A stretch of 64,000 nt of DNA from Rhododendron vialii (GCF_030253575.1 NC_080560.1:7994501-8058500); one strand, 5' to 3'. Counted from the first letter of the stretch, positions 50,601-63,296 are shown. The notes: generated by a model from the letters alone, not told the origin. Numbers and translations: made by a program.

Positions 50601-53348
50601 TGTGACAACCAGCATTGTATCATTCTGTCTTATAAGTTGGTTAATATATGCTCGATCTCTTTTGTTATATCTTTGGGTCACTTTTTTATTTGTTGTTTTA
50701 TCCACCTGGGCGGTTACTAGCATGATAAGTTTTACAGGAGCTAAAGAATCTTACAAAATAATTGCTGGTCGTCATAGCCTTGTTCAAGGCATGGAGCAAT
50801 CATAATGTCATATTTCTATGGCTTAGCTGCCTTAGCTTACAATATTTGGAGTACATATTTTTATCTTTCTTTTCCCTTTTTTTTTTTTTTGGTAAAGAAG
50901 TGACATTTCACTGTGGGTTGTCTGCTTTCATGTCCGTTTATTTTACTAATTTCTCTTCTGAGATAGTTTCTTAAGTTGGGCACTGTAAGCTTTATCTTCA
51001 CCTTGCTTTTTTCCCCTTAGTATTAATCCACACCTATTAATTGATTTTTCCCAATAAATGGCATTTTTGCTTTAGGAGACTTTCATTCTAAGTTTACTAT
51101 GATACGATTTTGGAATTAACCAATGGAAGGGATTTTGATGAGAGGTTTGCCTTTTGCACTGATGGTCAAATAGGTTTTCTAGAAAGGTTGGTAGCTGGAA
51201 ATATTTTGTTTTCTTTGTTAGATAACAGTGTAGGATGAGGCAAATAACCTATTTGTCAATTACTATGCAATGAGACTTCTTGAGTGATATCCAAACTGGT
51301 AGATTTACATGTTTCTCAGGTTCGTTTGACGTATTTTTATTTCATTTCCTGCATAGCAATACGTGACAATGACAATACTTCTGCGCATAATTTTTCAACC
51401 TTCATTATGTCTTGCCTGATTGCCAAGGTAATTAAGAGAAAGTGAGACGTGGGAACAAAGCATTTCCCTTGGTAATCCAAGGGTGATCAGGATAAGTATA
51501 CAGACCAGTGATTTCAGGGTGGAAATTATTTTGCCAGAAGAGGTCAAGATAACGGTAGACAGGAGCTGCTTAGAAAAGTAAAGAATCTTTATTTCCTTCT
51601 AATAGGAGATCGTTATACACAACGAGCTGCTTAGACAAAAGCTGATTAGGAAAGTGAAAATCTCTTCGATCACGAGGAATCATTTCCTAGGGCCTTTACT
51701 TTGAATGTCTTGAAGAAACTTCATTGCCAATATTTAATCTGAAGGTATATTGTTTTGATATGTTTTGTTGTGGGACACTTCCTAATGCCCAGACTGAATT
51801 GAACTGAAAGAAAGTGCGACAACTATGATGGGGAAAAGGGGCTATTGGCCCCTAGGATTTCAAGGCATATGGGAATGACTTCCAAGTTCCAAATATGGCT
51901 TCCAAAAAAGGTCTGGCTATCTGAGTAGAAACTTATGAGAAGAATTTCCTTGCATGACAATTGGAATAAGGTGACTGTATTTTAGTGTTTTGTAGCTCAA
52001 TGTGCATGATTGAATTGTCTGGGAAGAAAGTTAGGAATTCAACCCACTTATTGAAGATGCTGATTGAAATGTAACGATAAGTGCCCGTAAACTTTAATTG
52101 AAGGAGGTGCGCTATTCAGAATTCCCGAGAGCATTAAAGGTATTAATTAGGGTTGTGTCTGTTGAGGGATGGTGCTAAGAAGTCTTTGATTTGGTATGAG
52201 TTCCGCTGTAGAAGAGGGAAATGAGCAAGCCGTGAGAAGGAATATTGGGATATTCTGAACTGAAATGTGCCGCTAAATATTTATTGGAATGATGAATTAG
52301 GATATCATAGATGGACATTAGGCGTAATGACTAATGAGTTCATTTATGAGACTATACAGATTTAAACCCATCAACCTAGATGGAGTCTCGTACGGTACTC
52401 GTTTATTGCCCATTATTTAGGCATCCTGCCTCTGTAATCTCTCTTTGCATTCTGTCGCTTAACTTATATCCATGTGTCTTGTGTGTATGATAGTAATTGA
52501 CAACAATTAATGGTGACATTGTATCCTTGATCAACACACATACCAATGGTTTGCAGGTTTCATCCTTCTTGTATGGGTATGACTATTGAAGAAGCAAAGA
52601 AATTGGAACAGTTTATGTGTTCTGACTGTAATTCTGATGATGATGCAAAAAGATCCTTAAACTCATTCCCTGTATCACCACCTGCTGAGGCTAAGGTGAG
52701 AGACCTGTTTCCCTGTTTAACATAACTGGATCTCTGGATATGCTCCGTTCGATTGACTCTATGTATTGATTCTGCCAAGTTCATATATCATTTAAATGAT
52801 GACAGTGCAGCAATATTGTGATCAGAATAATTTGCTATATACCAGTTAACAAAATCATTTTTCCGGTGTATCATCTTATCCCTTGTTCCACTTGTATTCT
52901 TGGAGTTACATAGATGGAATCTATGTCTCACATTATTTTATTGGTGACTAAGAGCCAATTTAGAGTTGGTGATGGATGGTCCAATAAAAGGTTATTTGAT
53001 GATGCTGAAAAATTAAGTTGTTAATGTACTTGGCATGGGTTGCTTGGGTTCGTCCAAAAAATGACTGCCAACTTCCATACGAGGACACTTTGGAAGTTGA
53101 TATAACTTGTGTTAGCAATATGAACTTTGCCAAACACATGTTTCTTCTTGGATCCCTAATAAAGAATAAGGTAATTATGCATATCGCAAATACGATTTTC
53201 TGGAATCATATATGATTTTCCCAGCTTGTGAATGTGATCAACTGTTGCTCAACTAGTCAACTGATGTGTAAAAATGCTTTATCCTTTTTCTTTTAATACT
53301 CGTATCTGATCTCAATTCTAGGTCGAGCCAAAGCGGAGGAAGAGATGA
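47687..53348 (+). CDS. EBS: BAH-PHD histone reader EBS (EARLY BOLTING IN SHORT DAYS), five exons
   Basis: Exons 47687-47759, 48572-48914, 49017-49085, 52557-52695 and 53322-53348 close in phase to 216 aa. The start context is ccATGG. Residues about 25-139 form a BAH domain ([44 protein letters not shown]). A C4HC3 PHD finger follows with C141, C143, C156, C159, H164, C167, C183 and C186 ([27 protein letters not shown] region). The C-terminus is the basic tail EPKRRKR. The identity of the tail and of PDRVAVYCKC separates it from the paralogue SHL. In Arabidopsis (At4g22140, 234 aa), EBS reads H3K27me3 through BAH and H3K4me3 through PHD and represses flowering. The N-terminus here is shorter than in Arabidopsis, between MAKT.PG and the [10 protein letters not shown] motif. 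Intron 3 is 3.5 kb with two MITEs; intron 1 holds a Stowaway copy. Confidence 0.93.
48127..48262. mobile_element. Stowaway-like MITE in EBS intron 1
   Basis: Left end 'tCTCCGTTCCAAAATATTTG' and right end 'TTTTGAAACGGAGGGAG' followed by TA form a diverged Stowaway TIR. About 136 bp, AT-rich interior. Confidence 0.75.
49525..49654. mobile_element. 130-bp MITE with perfect 17-bp TIRs in EBS intron 3
   Basis: Ends CACCTTGTTTGGTTCAA and TTGAACCAAACAAGGTG are exact complements. The trinucleotide AAT flanks both sides (49522-49524, 49655-49657). The terminus resembles Tourist (PIF/Harbinger) TIRs, which carry 3-bp duplications. The interior is CT-rich. Perfect TIRs suggest a young copy. Confidence 0.88.
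49762..50110. mobile_element. 349-bp MITE in EBS intron 3
   Basis: Left end 'GATCATCTCAAACCTTGG' and right end, in reverse complement 'GACCATCTCCATCCAAGG', with TA on both flanks (49760-49761, 50111-50112). The interior repeats 'ttggcat..tttgac' words in both orientations. Superfamily unassigned. Confidence 0.75.
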
Positions 53349-53956
53349 CTCATCATGTTTCATGATGTGGAGGCACCCATTTTCTTTGTGTATTAGCTGG
53401 CAGTATTGTTGTTGTGACATGGAATTGTATGTACAGTGCAGAGAAGATCCTGTGCTTGCGGGAACCAGAGGCTTCTTTATTTACTGGGTTGAGGCTTCTT
53501 AATTTACCCTGTTGAACCTCCTCATTTGTCTATAAATGTTTGTTATGTGTAGTAGGATTACGAGAAGACTTCATGACCTTTCTCGCGTCTTCATGTGACT
53601 ACAGTTTGTGCATTTAAAAGGCAAAAAAAGAGAGAAACTTGGGCATATCTCAGTGAATGTGAAGTCCTGAAACTAAATTATTAAGAATCAAACTTGAATC
53701 TACTATGATGAGCTTATTGCGGGTTTTATTTGTACGTATGCGGTATAGTATCTGTTTCCACTCCCCCTCCCCTTTCTTTCACATTTCGTTTGCTTTTGCT
53801 CTTTAGTGGATGTGAAAAGAAAAAGATAAAAGAAGGGTGAGGTGGATTTCAAAACTTTGATGTGCACCACTGACTAATGTATGTAGTAGCATGGGGATAT
53901 GATAAAGATTGAAGGCTGCATACTCTCTAGCAAGATTTTACTAGTTGGTGGTGGAT

Positions 53957-54041
53957 TCAGATGATCAAGTCTGGTTTCTTTTCATGTTGTTTGGCTTTCA
54001 GATGATCAAGTCTGGTTTCTTTTCATGTTGTTTGGCTTTTG
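53957..54041. repeat. 41-bp tandem duplication
   Basis: 'ttcagatgatcaagtctggt...tgttgtttggct' occurs twice in direct succession (starts 53957 and 53998). Confidence 0.9.
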
Positions 54042-54080
54042 TGTCTGGGGCGCCGGAGTTTTATTTCGTTATGCTCGTGG

Positions 54081-54312
54081 TCTATTTTCTCTGCGTTGGC
54101 AAGTGATCCATCAACCGATGCCTTGGGGCCGGCTTTTTCACCCCTAGTAGTTTTGTGTTTATTGGAGACAATCTGCCTTTCCCTATCTTAGCTGTTTCTA
54201 TTTTCTCTACGTTGGCAAGTGATCCATCAACCGATGCCTTGGGGCCGGCTTTTTCACCCCTAGTAGATTTGTGTTTATTGGAGACAAACTGCCTTTCCCT
54301 ATCTAAGCTGTT
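54081..54312. repeat. 116-bp tandem duplication
   Basis: Copies begin at 54081 and 54197 ('tctattttctct.cgttgg...'), differing at few positions. It lies right after the 41-bp duplication. Confidence 0.9.
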
Positions 54313-55974
54313 TCAATACGATACGGATGCGACATAGTATTTTATAGGAACACATAGGTAGTGCAATTTCACTGCATTGTGATATGCATCCATTTTTTGT
54401 TTATCAAGGTGATGCTTTTTGTCAACATAATAATTTCACCATTTTTGGGAACCACGCACGAGCCAAATTGAGTGCCACACCTCACAGTCACAGCATGCAC
54501 TTCCAGTCGCTGTAATCTGACCAACTCGGTCAGATATTCACGACCAGAAATATTGAATTCTCTTTCGGTTCGGCCGCGAAAGGAGGAGGTAGAGCGGAAT
54601 GCCAATGTGAATTTGTGATTGAATTTTGGGCATGGTAGAATATGCCTGCACTGCATTCTCAATCGGATCCAACTGCTTGTCTACGAAGCCATTTGGACCA
54701 AATGCACTAGTTGACACGGCAAGGCATGTCAGGGCTGGAAAGAACCAATGGCTGACTCATGAAGATTTGACAGGTGTGTTCCTATGACTTGGAATTTTGA
54801 CTTGATTGTGTTAATAATGACTCACTGTCGACTCAGGTGGGTCATGGATTCTGAGGTCATCAAACATGTCGCTTAATCACCACACCATCATATTTAGGTG
54901 CTACGACCACCGCATGATTTTACCGCTCTCTTTTATCATTCTTTTAATTTCACCGTTTGTCTCGGCAATTAATGGTTCGAATTTCAACAAACTTTTCCGG
55001 AGAAGAGTTTAACTCTATCCCGGAAGAGTTTTTTAAAATTCGAACCGTTCGAAACACTTTTGGACAGTGAGATTGAGTGTGATGGAGGCCAGTAAAAGAG
55101 AGGGGTGGGTGTAGATTTTTTAATCGTATTTGGTCCTATAGCAAGACGTGGTGATGACTCATGACCTAAGTCACATAATTCACGTGAGCGCAATCACGAC
55201 TGTAAAAGTGTATTTGAAACACTTCTGAAACTACTGATATACGCGAGAGCTGAGGATTGAGAGTGCAAACATATTGCGGGGACTAAGAGGGAGAGCGCAT
55301 GACATTTTAAAAGTTTATATGTGATCTAAGTTCACGACCCTTAATGCTGATAAAAAGAAAAAGTTCATGACCCTAAAAGATTTATTTACATGGCCAGAAT
55401 AGCCAATAAATTTTCGTCATTTCACTACGAAGCCATGCTCCAGGACACCCAATAAATTTCTATTTAGCGGATCAAACAGAAGATTACGATATTTGAAGGT
55501 TAATGGAAGGAATGACAATGAGGTAAGGAATATACAAACAAAAATAAAGTACTTGTCTACCCACACACGAATTGCGATCCTATTTTGCGATCCAAAACGT
55601 TAATGTAGTAAGTCTCGACGTGTTTAACCCCAATGCCAAACATCGAGTTTATTGGAGATCGAGAAAAGCTGGTTTAATCATATTTGTCAGAAGTGAAATA
55701 AATGGTCAGAGTTTGATTGCCTATTTCTCTCGTGACAAATATGATTCATTTGAATACCAATGTTGAGTGTACTTTATTTTTTGAAGGGACATTAGGCATG
55801 TCAAGACTTACAAAATGAACTGTTCGAATTATCAAATGGACTCATGATCGGTCCCATTTTGCATCATATGAGAAAATACACGAGGGACTATCAATCGAGA
55901 GATTTTCATTCATTCGCTGAAAATAGAGTACTCGCTTTATTTGTTACTAAAGGAAAATCACTACGGCTCTGTTT

Positions 55975-56348
55975 GTTTTGACGTAAAATGTTTTTTCAGA
56001 AAATAAATTTCAAATTTTTATTTTTCAGTGTTTGGTTGACGTTTGAAAATATTTTTAGAAATAAAAAAATAGTATAGAGCGAGAGGGAGGAGGGGCTTAA
56101 AGGGTGGAGAGATCTGAGAATATTAGAATCGAACGTAGGTTAGGATTGACGATCGAGAAAACCGAGCAGTGAGAATTGCAGTAGAAGGCAGCGGGTTCAT
56201 TTTGGAAAATAACTTACGGAAGATTTAAGGGTAAGTCATTTTCATTCAATTGATGGAAAATATTTTCCTAATTTTTTCCACAACCAAACACCGAAAATTA
56301 GGTAAAATATTTTACCGAAAAATATTTTACACCCAAACAAACAGAGCC
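55975..56348. mobile_element. 374-bp Tourist-like MITE
   Basis: Ends GGCTCTGTTTGTTTTGACGT and, in complement, GGCTCTGTTTGTTTGGGTGT. TAC flanks both sides (55972-55974, 56349-56351). Subterminal 'aaaatattttcc/ggaaaatatttt' words are inverted. A 3-bp duplication and the GG.CTTGTTTG-type end fit PIF/Harbinger-derived Tourist elements; hAT cannot be excluded. Confidence 0.8.
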
Positions 56349-56789
56349 TACATTTATTTCGCAACGAAATAAAGAAGGTGCTTCAATTAATAATTTCATC
56401 ATTAACTCAGATTAATACTCCTACTCATGTTATTCCTCCTTGAGTCCAAGGTTCTGTATCCCGTACTATATCGGTATTGACAATTCGATTAACTTCGGTA
56501 CCTTATATTTTTAATTTCGTTTTGACGTAAACACCGGTCGATATCGGACAATACCAGATTATATATAATTTTTTTTCTTAATACCGGTCAAATTCGAACG
56601 ATATCTACGTATCATGACACAATATCCATGAAATATCTAACAAATTGATTTCTTTCCGAAAAGATTGCAGAGAGTAATTAATTTTAGGGTTTCAATATGT
56701 AATTATTCCTACTCCAATCCCGAGCTTCATTACTAGAATCCCGCTGTAATATTATCCAGCAAGATCTTCAATCGAACCATCAATGCGAC

Positions 56790-56875
56790 TCCTTTTCTCT
56801 CTCTTCCTTCTCTCCGCGTCTCCCTCTCCGCCATCAATTCAAATTCGCCGTCATTCGTTCTGATATTGGTCGAAG
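56790..56875 (+). other. Probable 5'UTR exon of the PP2A B' gene
   Basis: CT-rich leader sequence ('ctctctcttccttctctccg') ending at a good donor, CGAAG/gtacga at 56875-56877, about 400 bp upstream of the start codon. A 5'UTR intron is usual for plant B' genes. The matching acceptor was not fixed. Confidence 0.5.
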
Positions 56876-57275
56876 GTACGAGTTTCTGATCAGGGTTTTT
56901 CTTATTTTCTGTTATATTATCTTAATTACAAACACCCCCCCCCCCCTTTCTTGCGTTTGTCAATCTTGATAAATGTACTTGTTTTGAGTTATTTTCAAGG
57001 TGGAATTTTTCTGTTCTATTCAAAATTTAAGTGAAAAGGAAACGTTTTTCTGTTCTGCTAAAAAAAAGATAGAATTTTTGGATTGGGGTTGTTCAAAAGG
57101 TATTGAATATGGGTCTAGGTTAGGGTTTTGACGATATTATCAAGCAGATACTGATTATGGCCGGTGTTTTTTAACCATGGAGATGTTTGTGTTTTGAGTT
57201 GGTTTAAGTGGAGATTCTGGGTATTGTTGTCCAAAAAAGGGATTGTATTGGGCGTTTGGTTGGGGTTTTGTGGAT

Positions 57276-60200
57276 ATGATTAAGCAGATACTTGGTAAGC
57301 TTCCTCGAAAGCAGTCATCAAAATCATCCCAAAATGGTATAAGCAATAACGGTGGGGATTCGATTCTTAAGTCATCAAATTTGAATTCTGTTGGAATTGG
57401 TGTTAACGGTAGCTCGAAAGGCGCTCCGGCTTCTGGGAAAGCTTCAAATTTTGGTCAAAATGGGACAACTAAACCGAATCAGGCAAAGAAATCCAGTTCC
57501 CTTGATTCCCAAGTGGGTCCGGCGTTGAATCCGGCCACGTACGAGGCATTGCCTAGTTTCCGTGATGTGCCTAGCTCGGAAAAGCCCAATCTTTTCATTA
57601 AGAAGTTGAGAATGTGCTGTCTTGTGTTTGATTTTAGTGACCCATCAAAGAATCTCAAAGAGAAGGATGTAAAGCGACAGACATTGCTTGAGCTTGTCGA
57701 TTATATCTCCTCTGTAACTTCAAAATTCAATGAGGTTACAATGCAGGAAATTACAAAAATGGTAGCTGCCAATTTATTCAGAACTTTGCCATCTTCTAAT
57801 CATGAAAGCAAGCTGGATATGTATGATGTGGAGGAGGACGAACCCAATATGGAACCATCGTGGCCTCATGTTCAGATAGTGTATGAATTTCTACTCAGAT
57901 TTGTGGCTTCGTCTGAGACAGATGCCAAGCTTGCCAAAAGATACATGGATCACTCATTTGTGTTGCGATTCCTTGACCTATTTGAATCTGAGGATCAAAG
58001 AGAGAGGGAGTACTTGAAGACAATCCTTCACCGCATTTATGGGAAGTTTATGGTGCATCGTCCATTTATTAGGAAAGCCATCAACAATATCTTCTACCGT
58101 TTTATTTTTGAGACGGAAAAGCACAATGGGATAGCAGAATTGCTTGAGATCTTGGGCAGCATAATTAATGGGTTTGCATTGCCTTTAAAGGAAGAGCACA
58201 AGCTTTTCCTTGTCCGGGCTTTGATTCCACTTCACAAGCCTAAGTGTGTGGCCATGTATCATCAGCAGCTTTCATATTGTATCACTCAGTTCGTGGAGAA
58301 GGACTTGAAGCTAGTGGACATTGTAATACGCGGTCTTTTGAAGTATTGGCCCATAACTAGCAGTTCAAAAGAGGTGATGTTCCTCGGTGAGTTGGAAGAA
58401 GTTCTAGAAGCCACCCAGGCTGCGGAATTTCAGCGCTGCATGGTTCCTCTTTTCAGTCAGATTGGACGCTGCCTCAGCAGCTCACATTTTCAGGTACTGA
58501 TTTTGACTTTTATGTAGCAAAATTGATGCTTGCTATTTTTCATTTTTCTTTTCTAGTTGTAGCCTGTAGGTGCTATATTCCTCTTGATTGACCCTTTATT
58601 TATTTTTATTTTTTTGGATTCATGGAGTTTTGGAATCTTCATAGCTAGGAATTCCTCTAATAAGCTGCGTTGTTTTTCACTCTTTTACTTGAAAAGGCCC
58701 ATGCCTGTTGCTTTTTGCAACATATCCTGTGGCATGATTATGGTGATTGTGCTATTTAATGCAAGAGATGCGTAGTATCCAACTCCACTTTCGAACTTGG
58801 GAAAAGATGCTAATGCTCATATAATAATTTGAGCTAAGGGTTTGCTGATATGGTTCTACTTCCTGTAAACAATTTAGCTTCTAAGCTTCTAGCCCAATTC
58901 ATATTGATGACAAGTTGGCATACTTCCTTATATGTACAGTGAATGCATATTTAATGTGGGTGGGGTATTCTGGACAAAGATATATGACTATAGGAGCAAC
59001 ATGACATGATACCTGCATCCCATGAATATGTTTCTAGTGATGTGAGGATGTTTTTTAGGCAATTTTTATATGCTTTCACTCTCGTGAAGCCCTCAATGTT
59101 ACATAAACAGTATCAGCCCTAGAAGATGGGGTAAAGATTGAAAAAGGTAACGTGGAAGAGCTTTGACCTGCCTCTCTCAGTCTCCTTATCGTTTTTATTT
59201 TATTTTCTGATTGGATATCTATTTCTCTAGTTATATAGAGAGGGTTGAATTCGGCATCCGTCCTTGGCCTTGCTCTCTTATATTTTCTTCTCTCTCTTCC
59301 TCCACGATGTCTCTCGCACATGTGGCAAAGAATCAGCATATCCTTTCCTATCCAAGTGGCTGCTGAAATTCTTCCCAGAGATACATTCCGTTGGCATATA
59401 AGTTTTGAGTTGAATATCCAGCAAAGAGATCAATGAATATTACGGCTTTTCAGTATTGAAGGGTCACTAAGTTGTAAGCTAAATTTTCTCCGACAAGAGG
59501 TGGTTTTTTTTTTTTCTGAACAGAAAAAGAGGAGGTTAATGCACCACCGCGATAAGGAAATCAGGATAAGATGATCATGTGGACGCACCTTGTCAGTATT
59601 ATTAGGTGCCTCAGTGGTGTTAGAATAAATTTGAAGCTTTTTTTTGTTACCTTATGGGGTAGGATGAGTTTTACCCAATCTTTGTTTGCTTTTATTTTGG
59701 GTATTGAGAAGCTATTGATCGGCTTTATCTCGCCTTCCACCCGAATTTTATTCGCATTTTAACCCTTTCGTTTCCATGAATTGTGTCGGTTTCGTTTATT
59801 CAGCAACTACCCACAAGTTCACATCCTGCTGCAAAAGTTGCTTCATCAAATGCTGAAGACAATACTATGTTCACAAAATAAAAGCAATAGTTCTACGACT
59901 GGTTAGGCCCGTTCGTCAGGACTCCTGCATCTCACTATGAGGTCAGGAGTTCGAATCTCCCCACCTACGTGTGAGTGTTATTCTCCTTGTATTTGTTGGG
60001 ATTATTTCTCCCCTCAATGGGGCTATTAGTTGGGTTGGGCTTATAGTGATTGTGGACTTATTTCCAGTTTGATGTAATTCTGATAGTTGTATTTGCCTAC
60101 CGCTTGTAATAATAATAAAAAAAGTAAATCCAGCACCATATCTGCACATTTAGTCGGTTCTTCCTTTGGTACAAATTTTCAAATTTTCCCAAGTCACACA

Positions 60201-61967
60201 CCCCACATATTTAGTGGACTCTGTTGATGCCAGTTTCCTTTGAGGTTTAGTTGCTGTGTTTCTGTGTAAATGTCCATGCTTACTGTTCCTTTGGGACCTG
60301 CACTTTCTGGAATATGTTTCCTTGGATTTGGTAGCCATCTCTCTTTGGAGATGGGACTTCTCACTTCTCTCCTACCAATTCAATTTACCTATAGATATTG
60401 GAATTTTATTTGGGTTATGTTTTAAGTATTGTCTGGTGCATGTCAATAGCGTGCAGTGGCTATCTCAAATGAGGGAGTCCTTATTTTAGTTAAAATGCGG
60501 ACCTCCTCATTTCTCCCATTTTCCGATCGAATTTCGATGATCCGAGCCGCTCAATGTGTTCAGAACGTGATTTTAAAGGTACCCGTGAGAAATCGGCAAA
60601 AAAAAAGACCAGAAAGGGCTTCATCCGAGCAGTTTTTGTTTGAACCGTTCGATAAAAAACAAACAAAAACTGCTCGGATGAAGCCCTTCCCGGTCATTTT
60701 TTTTGCTGATTTCTCGCAGGTACCCTTAAAATCACGTCCTGAACACATTGAGTGGCTCGGATCATCGAAATTCAATCGGGAAAGGGAGGTCCGCATTTTA
60801 TTAAAATGAGGTGGTCCTTACGGGAGACGGACTGTATATATATATTTATATTCACTTTGGTATGTAGTGCTTATTTTCATCTTCCTTTGGCTGGAGGTTG
60901 AACTACTTATAGTCTGAGACCACAGGACAAACATGGAAGCTGGGAAAGGTGAGTTACTCGAATGGTTTTGGTGTGAGGCTTTACCCCCCCCAACAGATGT
61001 TGTGATTGTGTATTCTTTGTTTTTGAATTAGTTGGGTTTTGGTCGCCTCTAGGATTTATGATATTGTCATGCGGAAAGTAACCAAAGCTGCTTGATAGCT
61101 GTCCTTGTCATGACTCATGACTCGATTAATTTTTTTTTTGTCATGACTTTTTATTATGTGTGTTTTATGAAGTTTTTGCTGTGGACCCATGTTGCCAATA
61201 ATCAGTAAGTTTCAAAAGTCAACCTAATTCTGCCCCAAGTAATTCTGCTCATGGTGGATGTTTTGCCATTTGCAAGCATTAGGAAGACTAGAAAGTAGAA
61301 ACAATTGTATAGGTAACAGTTGCCATATTGATATAATGGCATGTCAAATGTTGTAATATAACAGCCAAATGGAAGGGATTGTTACTGATGGATTTTTGTT
61401 ATCTGACTCAAATTGGTTGTTACTCCCTTTTCCTGCAAACAAATCAAGATTACTTTGAATAGTGCATCATGTATATCCAACTCAAATCCTTGTGGATTTT
61501 GTTCTCTCCTATGTGTATCTCGAATATGATTTATGCATTTCTTGCACCTCATAAGGTAGCTGTTTTCATTTTGGCAGGTGGCTGAACGTGCGTTGTTCCT
61601 CTGGAACAACGATCACATTAGGAATCTGATCACAGACAACCGCAACGTGATACTGCCCATAATTTTCCCGGCCTTAGAGAGAAATATGCAAAGCCACTGG
61701 AACCAAGCTGTCCAGAGCCTGACGCTTAACATCAGGAAGATATTTTCAGATGCCGACCAATCACTTTTTGACGAGTGCCTAGTTAGATTCCGAGAAGATG
61801 AAACCAAGGAGAAAGAGGCTCGGGAGAAGCGAGAATCAATCTGGAAGCGACTGGAAGATGTGGCAGCCTCCAATGCTGTAAGCAACGAGGCAGTGCTTGT
61901 TGCTAAGTTTGTCTCCTCTGTTTCCATCGCTACCACCACTAGCCCACGAAAATCTAAGGGCATTTAG
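57276..61967 (+). CDS. PP2A regulatory subunit B' (B56 family), two coding exons
   Basis: Coding exons 57276-58493 (406 aa) and 61578-61967 (129 aa and stop), phase 0, total 535 aa. [12 protein letters not shown] is chosen as the start because this is the conserved N-terminus of the plant gamma/zeta/eta/theta B' clade. The in-frame upstream ATG (57243) would add 11 atypical residues. Residues 1-80 are Ser/Asn/Gly-rich and disordered. From about 85 ([19 protein letters not shown]) a B56 HEAT-like domain runs to about 500. It includes the nearly invariant [16 protein letters not shown] and [20 protein letters not shown] stretches and then [13 protein letters not shown] across the splice. The subunit targets the PP2A A/C core to substrates in brassinosteroid, stress and defence signalling. 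The tail [10 protein letters not shown] lacks a C-terminal SSL-type peroxisomal signal, which argues against the theta isoform. The 3.1-kb intron holds a SINE and a large foldback. Confidence 0.93.
59893..60122 (+). mobile_element. tRNA-derived SINE in PP2A B' intron
   Basis: Contains a B-box-like GAGTTCGAATC (59947-59957), an A-box-like 'tggttaggcccg' region upstream, the 'ttgtatttgttgggattattt' 3' part and a simple 'taataataataaaaa' tail. It is the better preserved relative of 2975-3112. Resembles the plant Au-type SINE layout. Confidence 0.72.
60490..60806. mobile_element. Near-palindromic foldback element in PP2A B' intron
   Basis: Arms of about 150 bp: left 'ttaaaatgcggacctcc...gggcttcatccgagcag', right 'ctgctcggatgaagccc...ggaggtccgcattttatt', with a centre near 60655. 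Pairing is high throughout. It shares its inner sequence with the element at 25025-25410. A transcript of the host intron would fold into a long hairpin. Confidence 0.85.
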
Positions 61968-62569
61968 AGCAGCAGGGCATCCAAAATTGTGGAAATGACC
62001 CTGTATGAAGTATCTATGAAGTATGAACCCCAAAGGTTCTTTTTTGTGCAATGAAGAGCGATGAAGCTCAGGGGTTTGGTGTGTAGTGTTCTTCAGGGCA
62101 AATTTGCAAGCTTTTTGTGAAGATGGGCTGTGTGCATATCGAGGCTGGCTCCTTTTATCCCTTTTTTTACCTCGGGGTCGGCTTATTTCTTATTTTTCCT
62201 TGTTAGCCATGCAAGTGTAAGTGTGTGTATCATAAGTAATCTGGTTTATTATGGAGGTAGCATTTTTTCGAACATCCTACCCAATAACTTCTTCTTCCTC
62301 TTCTTTCTTTTTCCTGGTGGTAAAGCAAAGAGACTGCTTCCATGTTTGCTTAATTCTCGGCTTTTGGTCGTTATTATGCCAATCAAATTGTATAAATCAC
62401 AAGCGTAATATTTGTATTTTCTTTTGGATGGAGTTCTATCTTTGGGACACTTGCTAAGCAGCAAAATTAAACATGATAGTAGGGACCATAATGCTATGGT
62501 TGTGGTGTCAGTAATTCACTGTTTATGATGGTGCAGCGGAGACAGGATGAAAGGAAAATTAAACTCGGT

Positions 62570-62685
62570 GAACGGAGAAGAAGAGGAGGCCATGATTTGG
62601 CACCATATCAAGTGTTTACGAAGATTAGGTGAACAGAGAAGAAGAGGGCCTGTGACTTGGCGCTATATCAAGTGTTCTATGAAGA
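62570..62685. repeat. About 58-bp direct duplication (diverged)
   Basis: 'gtgaacggagaagaagagg...atatcaagtgttt' is followed at once by 'gtgaacagagaagaagagg...atatcaagtgttc'. An ORF across it (62547-62822) is a by-product. Confidence 0.75.
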
Positions 62686-63117
62686 TTATTGGTACTATCA
62701 GACTCTTCAATGGAAAGCGCGGTAAGGTTGTTTATTTAGTACCTTCGGCAGACCGAGTCCGAATGAATTCACATTTTCAGGAAGAAAAGGAAAGTATCCT
62801 GGTACTTGGGAATTTGATCTAGCATGGCAGATTTTTCCACCTGCTGTTAATGCTATGTGGGGGCTCCCATTTTCTCGTTTGACTTTTAAAGCAATGGAGG
62901 CATTTTCTTCAACTATGCAGTAATTCATTTACGCACTTAGGTGAGTGTTACAATTATTATTGCTAGCCCACAACACATACAAGTGGTGCCATAACCAGTA
63001 GTATCTGCACTCACACCACTGTTCGACCTCGCGAATGACAGATAAGACCTCTCATTCGGCATGGTATCATTATTTCTGTCTTCTCAATTTGCATGTGAGA
63101 AAATTTAAGTTGTAGAT

Positions 63118-63296
63118 TTGAGAATTGCATCACAACTATTTCTGAAGGTTCGATACTCACATATGCACCTCCGGAAGGCATGTGTTGTTTTGGCACGAAT
63201 CTTTTGTTGACATGAGAATCGCATCACGACTATCTCTGAAGTCCGATACTCACCAAATGCACCTCCGGGAAGCATCTGTTGTTTTGGTGAAGAGAA
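63118..63296. repeat. About 100-bp direct duplication (diverged)
   Basis: 'gagaattgcatcacaactatttctgaagg...cacctccggaaggcatgtgttgttttgg' recurs as 'gagaatcgcatcacgactatctctgaag...cacctccgggaagcatctgttgttttgg'. Confidence 0.8.

Larger units (their letters stand above)
53349..55970. other. Intergenic after EBS, with local tandem repeats
   Basis: The first few hundred bases should be the EBS 3'UTR. Beyond that no coding exon is recognised. The tandem duplications at 53957-54041 and 54081-54312 are annotated separately. 54900-55080 contains an inverted 'cttttccggagaagagttt/cggaagagttttttaaaattcgaacc' pair. Confidence 0.45.

Noticed and set aside
57243..57275. Upstream in-frame ATG of PP2A B'
   Set aside because: Adds 11 residues not seen in the family; [12 protein letters not shown] is the conserved start.
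59940..59965. Possible tRNA gene from the B-box-like GAGTTCGAATC
   Set aside because: No acceptor or anticodon stem can be drawn; the match to 2975-3112 shows a SINE.
61613..61963. 116-aa minus-strand ORF opposite PP2A B' exon 2
   Set aside because: Shadow of the conserved coding exon.
62547..62822. 91-aa ORF downstream of PP2A B'
   Set aside because: Spans a direct DNA duplication, no domain recognised, highly charged repeats explained by the GAA-rich DNA.
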